Shown: positions 15,401-23,129 of the stretch, in pieces
How the letters are laid out: each line of letters begins with the position of its first letter
Numbering within the stretch: position 1 is the stretch's first letter
Source: Streptococcus pneumoniae
GTDB lineage: Bacteria > Bacillota > Bacilli > Lactobacillales > Streptococcaceae
Direction of reading: 5' to 3'
DNA length: 64,000 nt
Assembly (NCBI RefSeq): GCF_001113365.1
Contig: NZ_CKYA01000009.1
Location: 12,338-76,337 of the forward strand
Translations under genes and position numbers: made by a program
The notes under the pieces: model-generated
Told to the model about the DNA's origin: nothing
What the model saw: the letters and a program-made list of their open reading frames with translations, nothing else
Databases searched by the model: none

Positions 15401-17431
15401 AAGGGTCAAGTAGTTAAAGGTTTGAAAATGGCTCTTTATGAGAGTCTAGATAAGGCACCATCAGGTGTCCAAGAAGCTCTGAAGTCTAGCAATTTCACTC
15501 CGAAAGGAGCGATTCAAGTATTCGAGGCAGAGAATCCAGAAGAGTTCTACAAGACCTACGTGCAAGCTGGAGAAGTTTTGACGATTACCAACCCAATGAC
15601 TGTTAAGAAGGAATTGGGTCAAACAGGTGGTAAGTACGAGAATACAGCTTATCAGCTTGATTTTGGTTCAGCTTATATCACAGATACAGTTGTAAATAAT
15701 GTTCCTACTGCGAAACCTACCAAGAAGAATCTGAATAAAGCAGGTGTTAACATCGATGGCAAACAGGTCTTGGCAGGCTCTGTCAATTACTACAAGGTAA
15801 CGGCAGATTATAGCCAATATAAGGGCATTGAAGCAGATAAAGACCGTATTGGTAAAGGGTTCTATATCGTTGATGATTACCCAGAAGAAGCTGTTACGAT
15901 CAATCAAGACGGTGTTCAAGTGACAGATTCTAAGGGTCAAGTAGTTAAAGGTTTGAAAATGGCTCTTTATGAGAGTCTAGATAAGGCACCATCAGGTGTC
16001 CAAGAAGCTCTGAAGTCTAGCAATTTCACTCCGAAAGGAGCGATTCAAGTATTCGAGGCAGAGAATCCAGAGGAATTCTACAAGACCTACGTGCAAACTG
16101 GTGAAGTTTTGACGATTACTAATCCAATGACTGTTAAGAAGGAATTGGGTCAAACAGGTGGTAAGTATGAGAATACAGCCTATCAGCTTGATTTTGGTTC
16201 AGCTTATATCACGGAAACAGTCGTAAATAATGTTCCTACTGCGAAACCAACCAAGAAGAATTTGAATAAAGCAGGCGTGAACATCGATGGGAAACAGGTC
16301 TTGGCAGGCTCTGTCAACTACTACAAGGTAACGGCAGATTATAGTCAATACAAGGGCATTGAAGCAGATAAAGACCGTATTGGCAAAGGATTCTATATCG
16401 TTGATGATTACCCAGAAGAAGCTGTTACCATCAATCAAGACGGTGTTCAAGTAACGGATTCTAAAGGGCAAGTAGTCAAAGGTTTGAAAATGGCTCTTTA
16501 TGAGAGTCTGGATAAGGCACCAACAGGTGTCCAAGAAGCCCTGAAGTCTAGTAATTTCACTCCGAAAGGAGCGATTCAAGTATTCGAGGCGGAGAATCCA
16601 GAGGAGTTCTACAAGACCTACGTGCAAGCTGGAGAAGTTCTGACCATTACCAATCCAATGACTGTTAAGAAGGAATTGGGTCAAACAGGTGGTAAGTATG
16701 AGAATACAGCCTATCAAATTGATTTTGGTATGGCTTATGTTACTGAAACTGTAGTCAATAATGTTCCGAAGATTGAACCTAAGAAAGATGTGGTGATTGA
16801 CCATCTAAGTAAAGAAAGTTTAGATGGAAAAGAGCTTAAGTTAAATCAAACATTTAATTATAAATTAGTTGGTTCCCTGATACCAAAGGATCGCTCAGAG
16901 CAATTGTTTGAGTATAAGTTTAGCGATGATTATGATGAAACGCATGATGAGTATCAAGGTGTATATCAAGTGTTTGCGACTGTAGATTTTGAAACAAGTG
17001 ACGGTCAAAAATTCAAAGCTGGTGATGAATTAACTAAGTATACTAGTCAGGTAGTGGACAAAGATAAAGGAAAAGTAGATATTAGCTTTGATAATACTTT
17101 CTTGAAGTCAATTTTAGAAACTTCAGTATTTCAAGCAGAAGTATACCTACAAATGACACGTATTCAAGCAGGAACAGTAGAAAATACATATCGTCATACG
17201 GTTAATGGTGTGGAAGTTGTATCTAATACGGTTGTGACTCATACTCCAGAAGAAGTAAAACCAGAACAACCAAAGAAAGAAGAACCGAAACACGAGGAAC
17301 CAAAAGAAGAAGTTTCAAAAGCGGAATTGCCTAATACTGGTATGAGTAGTTCCAACAATTTAGCTCTTCTTGGAATGGCTATGGGAACAATCGCTTTAGC
17401 TTTATCTATGAGAAAAAAGAAGGAAGAATAG
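12440..17431 (+). CDS. Antigen I/II-like LPXTG adhesin with GbpC/Spa lectin domain
   Basis: 1663 residues with an AAGGAGA site. A signal peptide ends near residue 39 (VMADE). An alanine-poor, Lys/Glu/Asn-rich coiled stalk spans about 60-245. A variable GbpC/Spa-like beta domain follows at about 250-515 and a proline-rich spacer at about 520-570. C-type isopeptide-forming domains then follow: one diverged copy (about 740-910), three nearly identical 177-residue copies (about 911-1441) and a final distinct domain. LPNTG at about 1630, a hydrophobic segment and RKKKEE complete the sortase anchor. The family (SspB, AspA, Pas) binds salivary glycoproteins, host matrix and other bacteria. Antigen I/II genes ride on several streptococcal ICEs. 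The next surface gene starts 11 bp on, so both are probably one transcript. Confidence 0.88.
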   Translation: MHRVRETKTYGSIRKSKIYGACGVILGLAALSMISPVMADERTENPATNAPYAQMSPSSVSTENQGKSEEKTGTLEVSISHSSLDETVKKAQEAGLKVEFDSVVDKGTASTASELEKKQKEVESDYLTQADSIEKATEKYREDQKQNQTNRKKIQDENTAKKEQYQKDLASYQVEVNRINQKNASIRAENEKNQRENQAEKDRINQENAEIRKRNEAKKVAYESSLTDYTKKLETIKAERDAIQTSKPLFGSETGFKVYGGFNSYGRGMEYYGNFTVVPDDNLQVESIDGFLGYHADTYVTGSEGTQVGKDGTGTYDVIKAPKVGDTFYIHNIGTLTDGRKVTAKVTVSDLGDYQGEVRNGVPVTDPDIYLKSGDGDSLYFVYNNHTRLELIFDFYIEGTTTPVSLLIGTVITDVDWGQGSNLSYGTSGRGMVINPIDSGLDFDGRVMKGVKIGVNDISDIPTGSFASVGYGSSLTYLHTSSPGSTEGRTPAEWDAENASGNAQNVVFTILGDGAELKKIPSLTKPIEPTYEKETTPPNSPTEKPEEVLPPKPEEPKEKEIPSLVSPPTVRVRYARLQAMPGLEKFVKNSSGESIDKSYVPKLSTVQWELTTKPLPANREAITDFEIVDALPSGFVLDVEASKKVSSDFELTYDESNHVVRVKGLESLKSKLNQDLSKEVQVPAPILVGKVTNDGATYKNNFQLKINNKYESYSNIVQVSTPGKPNDPDNPNNNLIQPIKHNHNKDKVIIDGKPVLAGSTNYYHITLDYDQYKGMKADSSTILKGFGAIDDYPEEAVTINQSDIRYIDSEGQEVAGISVYQYDSIDAVDNDKVKAFLASSEIKPKGAFQVFLVDDPEAYFNQYIKAGKSVTIIDPMVTKEDLRNTGKSFENTAYQVDFGNGYQTETVVNNVPTAKPTKKNLNKAGVNIDGKQVLAGSVNYYKVTADYSQYKGIEADKDRIGKGFYIVDDYPEEAVTINQDGVQVTDSKGQVVKGLKMALYESLDKAPSGVQEALKSSNFTPKGAIQVFEAENPEEFYKTYVQAGEVLTITNPMTVKKELGQTGGKYENTAYQLDFGSAYITDTVVNNVPTAKPTKKNLNKAGVNIDGKQVLAGSVNYYKVTADYSQYKGIEADKDRIGKGFYIVDDYPEEAVTINQDGVQVTDSKGQVVKGLKMALYESLDKAPSGVQEALKSSNFTPKGAIQVFEAENPEEFYKTYVQTGEVLTITNPMTVKKELGQTGGKYENTAYQLDFGSAYITETVVNNVPTAKPTKKNLNKAGVNIDGKQVLAGSVNYYKVTADYSQYKGIEADKDRIGKGFYIVDDYPEEAVTINQDGVQVTDSKGQVVKGLKMALYESLDKAPTGVQEALKSSNFTPKGAIQVFEAENPEEFYKTYVQAGEVLTITNPMTVKKELGQTGGKYENTAYQIDFGMAYVTETVVNNVPKIEPKKDVVIDHLSKESLDGKELKLNQTFNYKLVGSLIPKDRSEQLFEYKFSDDYDETHDEYQGVYQVFATVDFETSDGQKFKAGDELTKYTSQVVDKDKGKVDISFDNTFLKSILETSVFQAEVYLQMTRIQAGTVENTYRHTVNGVEVVSNTVVTHTPEEVKPEQPKKEEPKHEEPKEEVSKAELPNTGMSSSNNLALLGMAMGTIALALSMRKKKEE
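15170..16762 (+). repeat. Three tandem 531-bp repeats in the adhesin gene
   Basis: The marker GTTCCTACTGCGAAACC recurs at 15170, 15701 and 16232, exactly 531 bp apart (177 codons). Copies differ at only a few sites. A diverged fourth relative precedes them. Confidence 0.92.
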
Positions 17432-17442
17432 GTTAAAAATTT

Positions 17443-20010
17443 ATGAGAAAATGGAAACAGCGTTGTAGCGTAATCTTAGGGATAACAGTTCTAGGATTTG
17501 CGAATTTAGTTGAAGTTGTTACACCGTTTGTAGAAACCACAAAAGTTTATGCACAAGAGAAAGAGGATGGCTATAGTAACAGTTTAAAGTTTTCGGGTAC
17601 AACAACAACTAGTAAATCACAAGTAACTTATCATGATCCGATGGACTTGATTCAAATTATTGATTTATCAGGGTCTTTGTCTGATTTTGAATTTGAAAGA
17701 GCTAATGGTGTTGCTGGTGGTCGTAAACAACAAATTAATGACATGATTTATGTTATTGAGAATAAGTTGACGGATGAAGACCATGTCATGTTGGCTTTTT
17801 ATGGTACAAATACTGAGGATTCATATGTTACAGGTGATAGGGAAGGGTCTGATATAACACGTCTATTGACAAAAAAAGAAGCTATCGATTTATTAAAAGA
17901 GTTAAATTCGAACGAAGAAGTACATAGTATATCATTGTCAAGCTCTTTAATTAGTTCATATGTTTCACCGTTGCTAGAATCAAAGAAATATTCTGTTTCA
18001 AAGAATTTTCCAATAGGAACAGGTTTTGAAGATGTATATAAAGCCCAACCGAATAGAAATAAACAAGTTTCAGTCTTACAGTTTACAGATGATTGGACAG
18101 TTAGTTCAGGTGCTAATGAGAACATTGATACTAGTTTTGCAGATTGGGCGAAATCGAATGCTAAAACTTTTATGACGGTTGTAGATAGTGTTGTTGGGAA
18201 TGATGCGTTATCTGTAAGTCAGCTTAAAAAAGCTGGTCATCCGAATATTAAGGTTTTCACTAAATTGGATACACCTAATCGTCAAGAAGATATTGCTAAA
18301 TTATTTGAGTCAACAGCGCTGGTAGTTGTTAATAAAACTGTGAAACAAAAAGGAACAGTCTCTATTAGCCCTGAAGCAGATTTAACATTAACATCAGCAG
18401 AGCTAGTTTCTCCTAATGGTCAAAAAACTCCTCTAACTATTACTAATAATATCGTTTCTTGGTCAGGTGATTTGGATAATGGTTCTTATACTGTTAATTA
18501 TACCTTTACTGGTACACCGTCTGTGGAACGTAGTATTCGCAGTTCTGTAACAGTAGATGGTAAAAAAGTCGATGAAAAAATCAATACTCTCAGACCTGAA
18601 AAAATTGCTTTTGAAACCAAATATGAAGAGGATCCATCGCTGGCTGCTGGTCAAGAAAAAGAAAAGCAAGCTGGTAGTGAAGGTTCACAATTGGTTTCTC
18701 TAAAAGATGGTAAGGTTATTTCAACTACTATTACAAAACCTAAAGTTGATCGCATTGTTCTTAGAGGAACTAAAGGATCAGACGTTGAGGTGAAGACAGA
18801 AGACATCCCTTTTAACACAACTTATACAGAGGATCCTGAGTTAGAAATTGGACAGACCAAAGTTGTAATTGAAGGTGCTGTAGGTCAAAAAGAAATAACA
18901 AAGACTTATGTTACTCAATCAGGCAAACGTGTAGGGGAGCCAGCTGTCACAGAGAAAATCCTTAAAAAAGCCGTTGATAAAGTAATTGCAAAAGGTACAA
19001 AGGGGCAAGATGTAGATGTTGCAGAGTCTGATATAGCTTTTAAGACTGTTTATACAGAGGATCCTGAGTTAGAGTTTGGACAAGAAAAAATTGTAACTGA
19101 AGGTGTTCTAGGAGTTAAAAGAACTACTAAAACCTATGTAACTCAAAAAGGAGTTCGAACGAAAGATGAACCATCTATAAAAGAGGAAGTTCTTAAAGAA
19201 GCTGTTGATAAAGTAGTGGCTAGAGGAAACAAATCAGCTGTTGCGACTAAGGAACTAGATTATAAAACAACATATGTTGAGGATAAAGAGTCAGAAGCAG
19301 GTAAAAAGACAGTTGTTACAAAAGGTAGCAAAGGTCATGAAACAAGCACTGTTACTCATAGCTTTAATTCTGAAACAGGAGAAGTGACTGCAAATGAACC
19401 GAAGGTTGAAAAAACTGAATCTGTAGACGAAGTCATTTCTGTGGGGACAAAGCCTGTTGTCACAACTAAAGATTTAGATTACAAAACAAAATATGTTGAA
19501 GACAAAGAGTCAGAGGCAGGTAAGAAGACAGTTGTTACAAAAGGTAGCAAAGGTCATGAAACAAGCACGATTACCTATAGTTTTAATTCTGAAACAGGAG
19601 AAGCAACCGCAAATGAACCAAAGGTTGAAAAAACTGAACCGGTAGACGAAGTTATTTCAGTAGGGACTAAGCCCAAAGTTGAAATTATGGAAACAGAATT
19701 TAAAACTGAAAAACGAGAAAATAAAGATTTAAAGAAAGGTGAAGAAAAAATTGTTCAAGCCGGTGTTAAAGGTAGAGAAACAATTACGACAACTTATTAT
19801 CTTAATCCAGATACTGGAGAGGTAAAAGAAAACAAACCGAGTCTTGAAAAAGTAGATCCTGTAAATGAAATTATCGAAGTAGGCACCCAAGCTGAAAAAG
19901 TATTACCTAATACGGGAACTAGTTTATCCAATTTCTTGACTTTGACAGGAATCATTGGAATAGCATTAGGAATCTCTGTAATAATCTATAGGAAATTAAA
20001 GAGAAAGTAG
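17443..20010 (+). CDS. LPXTG surface protein with VWA-like domain and G5-like repeats
   Basis: 855 residues starting 11 bp after the adhesin stop; GAAGGA at the end of that gene can serve as ribosome site. A signal peptide ends near VYAQEK (about 38). A von Willebrand A-like domain (about 68-300) has the MIDAS motif DLSGS with D74, S76 and S78, so metal-dependent ligand binding is likely. From about 365 to 800 come G5-like beta repeats (pattern xTKGxDV...F.T.Y.EDPEL..GQ...EG..G). LPNTG lies at about 820 with a hydrophobic helix and RKLKRK tail. G5 domains bind sugars or act as stalk units. The partner gene upstream suggests a two-protein adhesive module carried by the element. Confidence 0.82.
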   Translation: MRKWKQRCSVILGITVLGFANLVEVVTPFVETTKVYAQEKEDGYSNSLKFSGTTTTSKSQVTYHDPMDLIQIIDLSGSLSDFEFERANGVAGGRKQQINDMIYVIENKLTDEDHVMLAFYGTNTEDSYVTGDREGSDITRLLTKKEAIDLLKELNSNEEVHSISLSSSLISSYVSPLLESKKYSVSKNFPIGTGFEDVYKAQPNRNKQVSVLQFTDDWTVSSGANENIDTSFADWAKSNAKTFMTVVDSVVGNDALSVSQLKKAGHPNIKVFTKLDTPNRQEDIAKLFESTALVVVNKTVKQKGTVSISPEADLTLTSAELVSPNGQKTPLTITNNIVSWSGDLDNGSYTVNYTFTGTPSVERSIRSSVTVDGKKVDEKINTLRPEKIAFETKYEEDPSLAAGQEKEKQAGSEGSQLVSLKDGKVISTTITKPKVDRIVLRGTKGSDVEVKTEDIPFNTTYTEDPELEIGQTKVVIEGAVGQKEITKTYVTQSGKRVGEPAVTEKILKKAVDKVIAKGTKGQDVDVAESDIAFKTVYTEDPELEFGQEKIVTEGVLGVKRTTKTYVTQKGVRTKDEPSIKEEVLKEAVDKVVARGNKSAVATKELDYKTTYVEDKESEAGKKTVVTKGSKGHETSTVTHSFNSETGEVTANEPKVEKTESVDEVISVGTKPVVTTKDLDYKTKYVEDKESEAGKKTVVTKGSKGHETSTITYSFNSETGEATANEPKVEKTEPVDEVISVGTKPKVEIMETEFKTEKRENKDLKKGEEKIVQAGVKGRETITTTYYLNPDTGEVKENKPSLEKVDPVNEIIEVGTQAEKVLPNTGTSLSNFLTLTGIIGIALGISVIIYRKLKRK
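19273..19710 (+). repeat. Two near-identical 219-bp repeats in the VWA/G5-like gene
   Basis: The unit starting TATGTTGA recurs at 19273 and 19492, a period of 219 bp (73 residues), with few changes. The second copy ends in a diverged junction. Confidence 0.8.
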
Positions 20011-20042
20011 TAAAATATAATGTAAAAACAATATAAAAAATA

Positions 20043-20071
20043 TTGTTAAGGTTGTCGATTTATGCTATAAT
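20043..20071 (+). promoter_or_regulatory. Promoter of the type IV secretion operon
   Basis: TTGTTA, 17 bp, TATAAT with an extended -10 (TGC before TATAAT). It precedes a run of close or overlapping transfer genes from 20099 to 35574. Confidence 0.75.
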
Positions 20072-20098
20072 TACGGTAGATTGTGGAGGGGCAGAGTT

Positions 20099-20521
20099 AT
20101 GAAATTTGGGAGTGATTTTTCCTGGTTATGGGTAGCTTTTATTAGGATTTTTACAGCTCCCTTTTATATCGTTCTTTGGTGTATTAATGTTGTGAAATCA
20201 GCGTTTGGAGTTGTCATACTTTGGATTGTATCTAAATGTTGTGTTGGATTAGTTCTGTTTTTGCCATTTTGGCTTTTGATTGATATCTTACACTGGATTA
20301 CTCCTTCGGTAGGAGATGCTTTTTTCCGATGGTATGGAATTCATGTTATGGGTTTTGTTCAACGTGCTTGGATTGATGGCGCAGTTCATGAATTTCCAAT
20401 ACCTGCAGGTGGAACTAATTTCCTTCCCTATCCACATATTGAGATTCCGATTATGATAGTACTTACTCTTCTAGTAGCTACTGTTCGGACGATTTATCGT
20501 GAAGAATTTGATGAATTATAA
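20099..20521 (+). CDS. Membrane protein of the conjugation module
   Basis: 140 residues from the ATG at 20099, chosen because GGAGGGG lies 8 nt upstream; a TTG at 20081 is open in frame but lacks a site. Two or three hydrophobic segments are visible (about 8-30, 35-62 and 118-132) around a short Trp-rich exposed part. It is the first gene after the operon promoter. I do not recognise a named family; similar small membrane proteins head transfer operons in Tn5252-type ICEs. A structural role in the secretion channel is likely by context only. Confidence 0.6.
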   Translation: MKFGSDFSWLWVAFIRIFTAPFYIVLWCINVVKSAFGVVILWIVSKCCVGLVLFLPFWLLIDILHWITPSVGDAFFRWYGIHVMGFVQRAWIDGAVHEFPIPAGGTNFLPYPHIEIPIMIVLTLLVATVRTIYREEFDEL

Positions 20522-20603
20522 AAATAGTATTGTGTTTGGCACTGTAGAAATCTCTGCAGTGCTTTTTATTAAAGAAAAAATGAAATTAAAAGAGGTAAAA
20601 CAA

Positions 20604-20831
20604 ATGGAAATTCTTACAAAAGTTTTTGCTGGTCTAGGCGGTGTTGGAACAGTTTTAGGTCTTATTTGGATCTGGAATGGTACAATTGACTATATCCAAG
20701 GAAGAAAGAATAAAGATAAGCAAAGGCAAGATGATGGGGCAGATTCTATGACTAATGGTGTCTATTTATCTGTCGCTTCTTCAGGGTTTGCGGCCGCAAT
20801 TATTGCAGCACTAAATCTGATAAAATTTTAG
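20604..20831 (+). CDS. Small two-helix membrane protein, Maff2/VirB2-like
   Basis: 75 residues from the ATG at 20604, with AAAGAGG upstream. Helix one is at about 5-24, a charged loop carries KNKDKQRQDDGADS, and helix two is at about 52-72. This hairpin topology and the position directly before the VirB6-like gene match Maff2-type or VirB2-like pilin subunits of Gram-positive transfer systems. The identification is by topology and neighbourhood rather than a clear motif. Confidence 0.55.
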   Translation: MEILTKVFAGLGGVGTVLGLIWIWNGTIDYIQGRKNKDKQRQDDGADSMTNGVYLSVASSGFAAAIIAALNLIKF

Positions 20832-20840
20832 GAGTAGCCT

Positions 20841-21590
20841 ATGAATTTAGATATTAGAGAGCTAACTAGTTCTCTTTCCAGTTACAGCTCTGCGACAAAC
20901 CAAGCTGTAAATATAATGGCCGATGCAGTCAGACCTATTGGGTATATCCTTTTAGGTCTTTTTTTCTGGTTTGAAATGGCATCATGGTTACAAATGGTCA
21001 AGTCGCGAGGAGGTTCATTAACACAGAAGATTTGGCTAGAGGCCTTGATGAAGTATTTATTTGCTTTCATAATGATTTCTGCTTCATCTCAAATTTGTGA
21101 TGCCATTCTGGAATTACTTAATATAATTGTAAAGGTAATTGCTCATGTAGTACCTTCACAACTTGATAAATATCAATATGCGCAAGGTGCTGTCAAAGGT
21201 TGGTTTGAAAAAATGATTTTTGGTCTCGTCGGTGGACTAACTGAATTCATAGCTAATATAATACTTGAAATCATCATATTTCTAAGGTATTTAGACTTGT
21301 ATATGCTTAAAGCCCTAGCTCCATTGTTAGTAGCCTTCTTTATGATGGATTCTTTACGATCTGTTACGATTAACTTCCTGAAATATTTTGCAGCTTCAGC
21401 ATTTATAGGAGTTATTCTAATTGTGGTATCTGTTGTATATAGTGGTTTAGTCACTACAGATATGTTAAAGGTTGTGGCAGGATCTAGTGGAAGTTGGGGA
21501 ACAGCCTTTGCGTCAATTGCTAAAGGTGTAATATACATCTTTACACTTGTTGGAACTAGTCGAAAAGCCAAGCAACTTTTAGGAGTGTAA
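20841..21590 (+). CDS. TrbL/VirB6-like conjugal transfer membrane protein
   Basis: 249 residues with about six membrane segments and a small soluble start, starting 9 bp after the previous gene with AGGAG. TrbL/VirB6 proteins form the inner-membrane pore of type IV secretion systems. The segment around residues 150-175 (LRYLDLYMLKALAPLLVAFF) resembles the conserved central region of the Gram-positive CD0411/TrbL group. It is the likely channel core for PrgI, VirB4 and VirD4 encoded downstream. Confidence 0.75.
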   Translation: MNLDIRELTSSLSSYSSATNQAVNIMADAVRPIGYILLGLFFWFEMASWLQMVKSRGGSLTQKIWLEALMKYLFAFIMISASSQICDAILELLNIIVKVIAHVVPSQLDKYQYAQGAVKGWFEKMIFGLVGGLTEFIANIILEIIIFLRYLDLYMLKALAPLLVAFFMMDSLRSVTINFLKYFAASAFIGVILIVVSVVYSGLVTTDMLKVVAGSSGSWGTAFASIAKGVIYIFTLVGTSRKAKQLLGV

Positions 21591-21593
21591 TCT

Positions 21594-21659
21594 ATGTGTA
21601 GAAAAATTAGAATTGATCGATGTTACCTATGTTTAGAGATTTTCTATAGAAAGAGGTGA
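21594..21659 (+). CDS. Possible 21-residue cysteine peptide, translationally coupled
   Basis: This tiny ORF starts 3 bp after the TrbL-like gene, with AGGAG 7 nt upstream, and encodes a basic peptide with three cysteines (C2, C11, C14, with CYLC). Its TGA overlaps the ribosome site of the next gene. It could be a leader peptide or a chance ORF; there is no protein-level evidence. Confidence 0.3.
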   Translation: MCRKIRIDRCYLCLEIFYRKR

Positions 21660-21665
21660 CTATCG

Positions 21666-22163
21666 ATGGAAACGTTAAAAGAGATAGGAAATAAACAATT
21701 TAATGATTTACAAAAGCAACATGGGACAAGAGAGTTGAAGGATAAAATAACTTCTCTTGAACAAGAAATAACACGTCTTTCTTGGTTTGCCTATGAACAT
21801 GAATTATTATCGGAGCCTTTATTGGAGTGGATATTGGATGGTAGGGTTAAGATAGATGAAATCCCTCGTGCTGTTCGGATGAGTAGTTATGGTGATGAAC
21901 TATATATTTATGCTTGGCGCTACGCAGAAGCTAAGCAAGATGCTTTTTATGGCATGAGAATTCTTACCCTTCTTCAGGAAGATATAAAGCACTGTGTTAT
22001 AGCCGATAGTATCAGTCAAACAGAGTATGTTTACCGTTTGGAACAGTGGATTAAATATATGGCTCGTGGTAAAATGGTCTTCAAAGGAGATGAAAACTTT
22101 GAATGCTATTTTCAGGAACAAAAAGCGGCTAACAGAAGCCTATTCGATACTGAGGGGTTATGA
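21666..22163 (+). CDS. Hypothetical soluble protein of the transfer operon
   Basis: 165 residues, acidic and helical, starting at the ATG at 21666 with AAAGAGGTGA. No signal, membrane helix or catalytic motif is visible. An N-terminal coiled stretch (KDKITSLEQEITRL) is followed by Trp/Tyr-rich helices. It overlaps the next gene by 65 bp, implying coupled translation. It lies between TrbL- and PrgI-like genes, a slot often holding ICE-specific genes of unknown function. Confidence 0.55.
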   Translation: METLKEIGNKQFNDLQKQHGTRELKDKITSLEQEITRLSWFAYEHELLSEPLLEWILDGRVKIDEIPRAVRMSSYGDELYIYAWRYAEAKQDAFYGMRILTLLQEDIKHCVIADSISQTEYVYRLEQWIKYMARGKMVFKGDENFECYFQEQKAANRSLFDTEGL

Positions 22164-22698
22164 GAATGAAATCAAATTGTTAAAGAAACAGTTAAGCATT
22201 CTTAATAGAGATTTGCCAAGAATTGAAGAATCGAATTATAGTGAAAGAATGATTCTTTTTAGTAAGACTATTCAGAATAGACGTATTATTATCACGGAGC
22301 GCTATAACTTAAATTATAAAAAACAGGTTGAGATGCTTTATTTTAACTTGGATGATGGTCAAGGAAAGACTAAATACGCTCATCAGTTACAACTTCAAGC
22401 CCTCTATGGTCATCATGATGAATTATTTAAACAATTGGTAATAAGGGATTTTCTTATAAGAGATCCTAATAGAGGATATGGCAGTCTATTATTAAGGGAA
22501 TCTCTTCTTCATATTAGTCAATTATTTGGAGTAAAGACTAAAATTGTTGGAAAGTTGTCTTTTGTAGACGAAGTAGACAAGGTAAATCATCAACGTCGAG
22601 ATCATTTGTACCAAAAATTTGGTTTTTCTATCACAGATGGAAGAATTTCGCTTGATGAGATTCCTGTAGCTATGCTTGTAAAGGAACGTGATAAATAA
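22099..22698 (+). CDS. Hypothetical protein with GNAT-like C-terminal half
   Basis: 199 residues from the TTG at 22099, selected because AAAGGAG (22083-22089) is 9 nt upstream; the ATG at 22090 is too close to that site. The N-terminal half is a basic coiled coil (ENEIKLLKKQLSILNRDL). The C-terminal half carries NRGYGSLLLRESLLHISQLFG, which resembles the acetyl-CoA pyrophosphate loop (RGxGxxL) of GNAT acetyltransferases. LYQKFGF then follows, like the family's terminal xxYxKxGF. The substrate is unknown. Classification as GNAT is inference. Confidence 0.5.
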   Translation: MNAIFRNKKRLTEAYSILRGYENEIKLLKKQLSILNRDLPRIEESNYSERMILFSKTIQNRRIIITERYNLNYKKQVEMLYFNLDDGQGKTKYAHQLQLQALYGHHDELFKQLVIRDFLIRDPNRGYGSLLLRESLLHISQLFGVKTKIVGKLSFVDEVDKVNHQRRDHLYQKFGFSITDGRISLDEIPVAMLVKERDK

Positions 22699-22709
22699 CT
22701 GACATAACA

Positions 22710-22737
22710 CTAACAGTTCTAAACGGACTGTTTTTTT
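22710..22737 (+). terminator. Hairpin with T run inside the transfer operon
   Basis: AACAGT and ACTGTT with a 9-nt loop are followed by TTTTT, between the 22099 gene and the PrgI-like gene. The stem is only 6 bp, so partial termination or attenuation is likely. Confidence 0.55.
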
Positions 22738-22754
22738 GATGGGAAGGAAACTAA

Positions 22755-23129
22755 TTGAAAAAAATTGGATCAGAATTTTTAAGAGAATTTGAAACAGAGG
22801 ACAGGCCCATTCTATTTGGAGTGACAGGTAGAATGATTGTTCTCTACGTATGTTTGCTAATAGCTGTCTCAGGGACAATTGCTATATACTTCTTTGGTCT
22901 ACCTGATTGGTACATCTATCTTTGGGATGCTCTATTTGTCGTTCCTGGTGCAATGTACGGTACAGGCATGACAAAAAGAATGCGGATTAAAGAAAAAATC
23001 AATTTCTTTTTCCGAATCCAACAAAGAACCTATGAGACAGAATTTGGAAAGGTAGGAATGTATACGAAAGATGAGTTTATTCAAAAGCAAAAGAGAAAAA
23101 CTAGAAAACGCAGAAAAGAAAAGAATTGA
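22755..23129 (+). CDS. PrgI-like conjugal transfer protein
   Basis: 124 residues from the TTG at 22755, with GGAAGGAAA 4 nt upstream. Two membrane helices (about 27-46 and 52-70) are followed by a cytoplasmic basic tail ending in KQKRKTRKRRKEK. This is the PrgI family layout, the VirB3-like partner of VirB4 in Gram-positive type IV secretion. It overlaps the virB4 gene by 59 bp, the usual arrangement. Confidence 0.78.
   Translation: MKKIGSEFLREFETEDRPILFGVTGRMIVLYVCLLIAVSGTIAIYFFGLPDWYIYLWDALFVVPGAMYGTGMTKRMRIKEKINFFFRIQQRTYETEFGKVGMYTKDEFIQKQKRKTRKRRKEKN

Noticed and set aside
15101..16804. Three long minus-strand ORFs inside the adhesin gene
   Set aside because: They recur with the 531-bp repeats and are antisense shadows of the repeated coding sequence.
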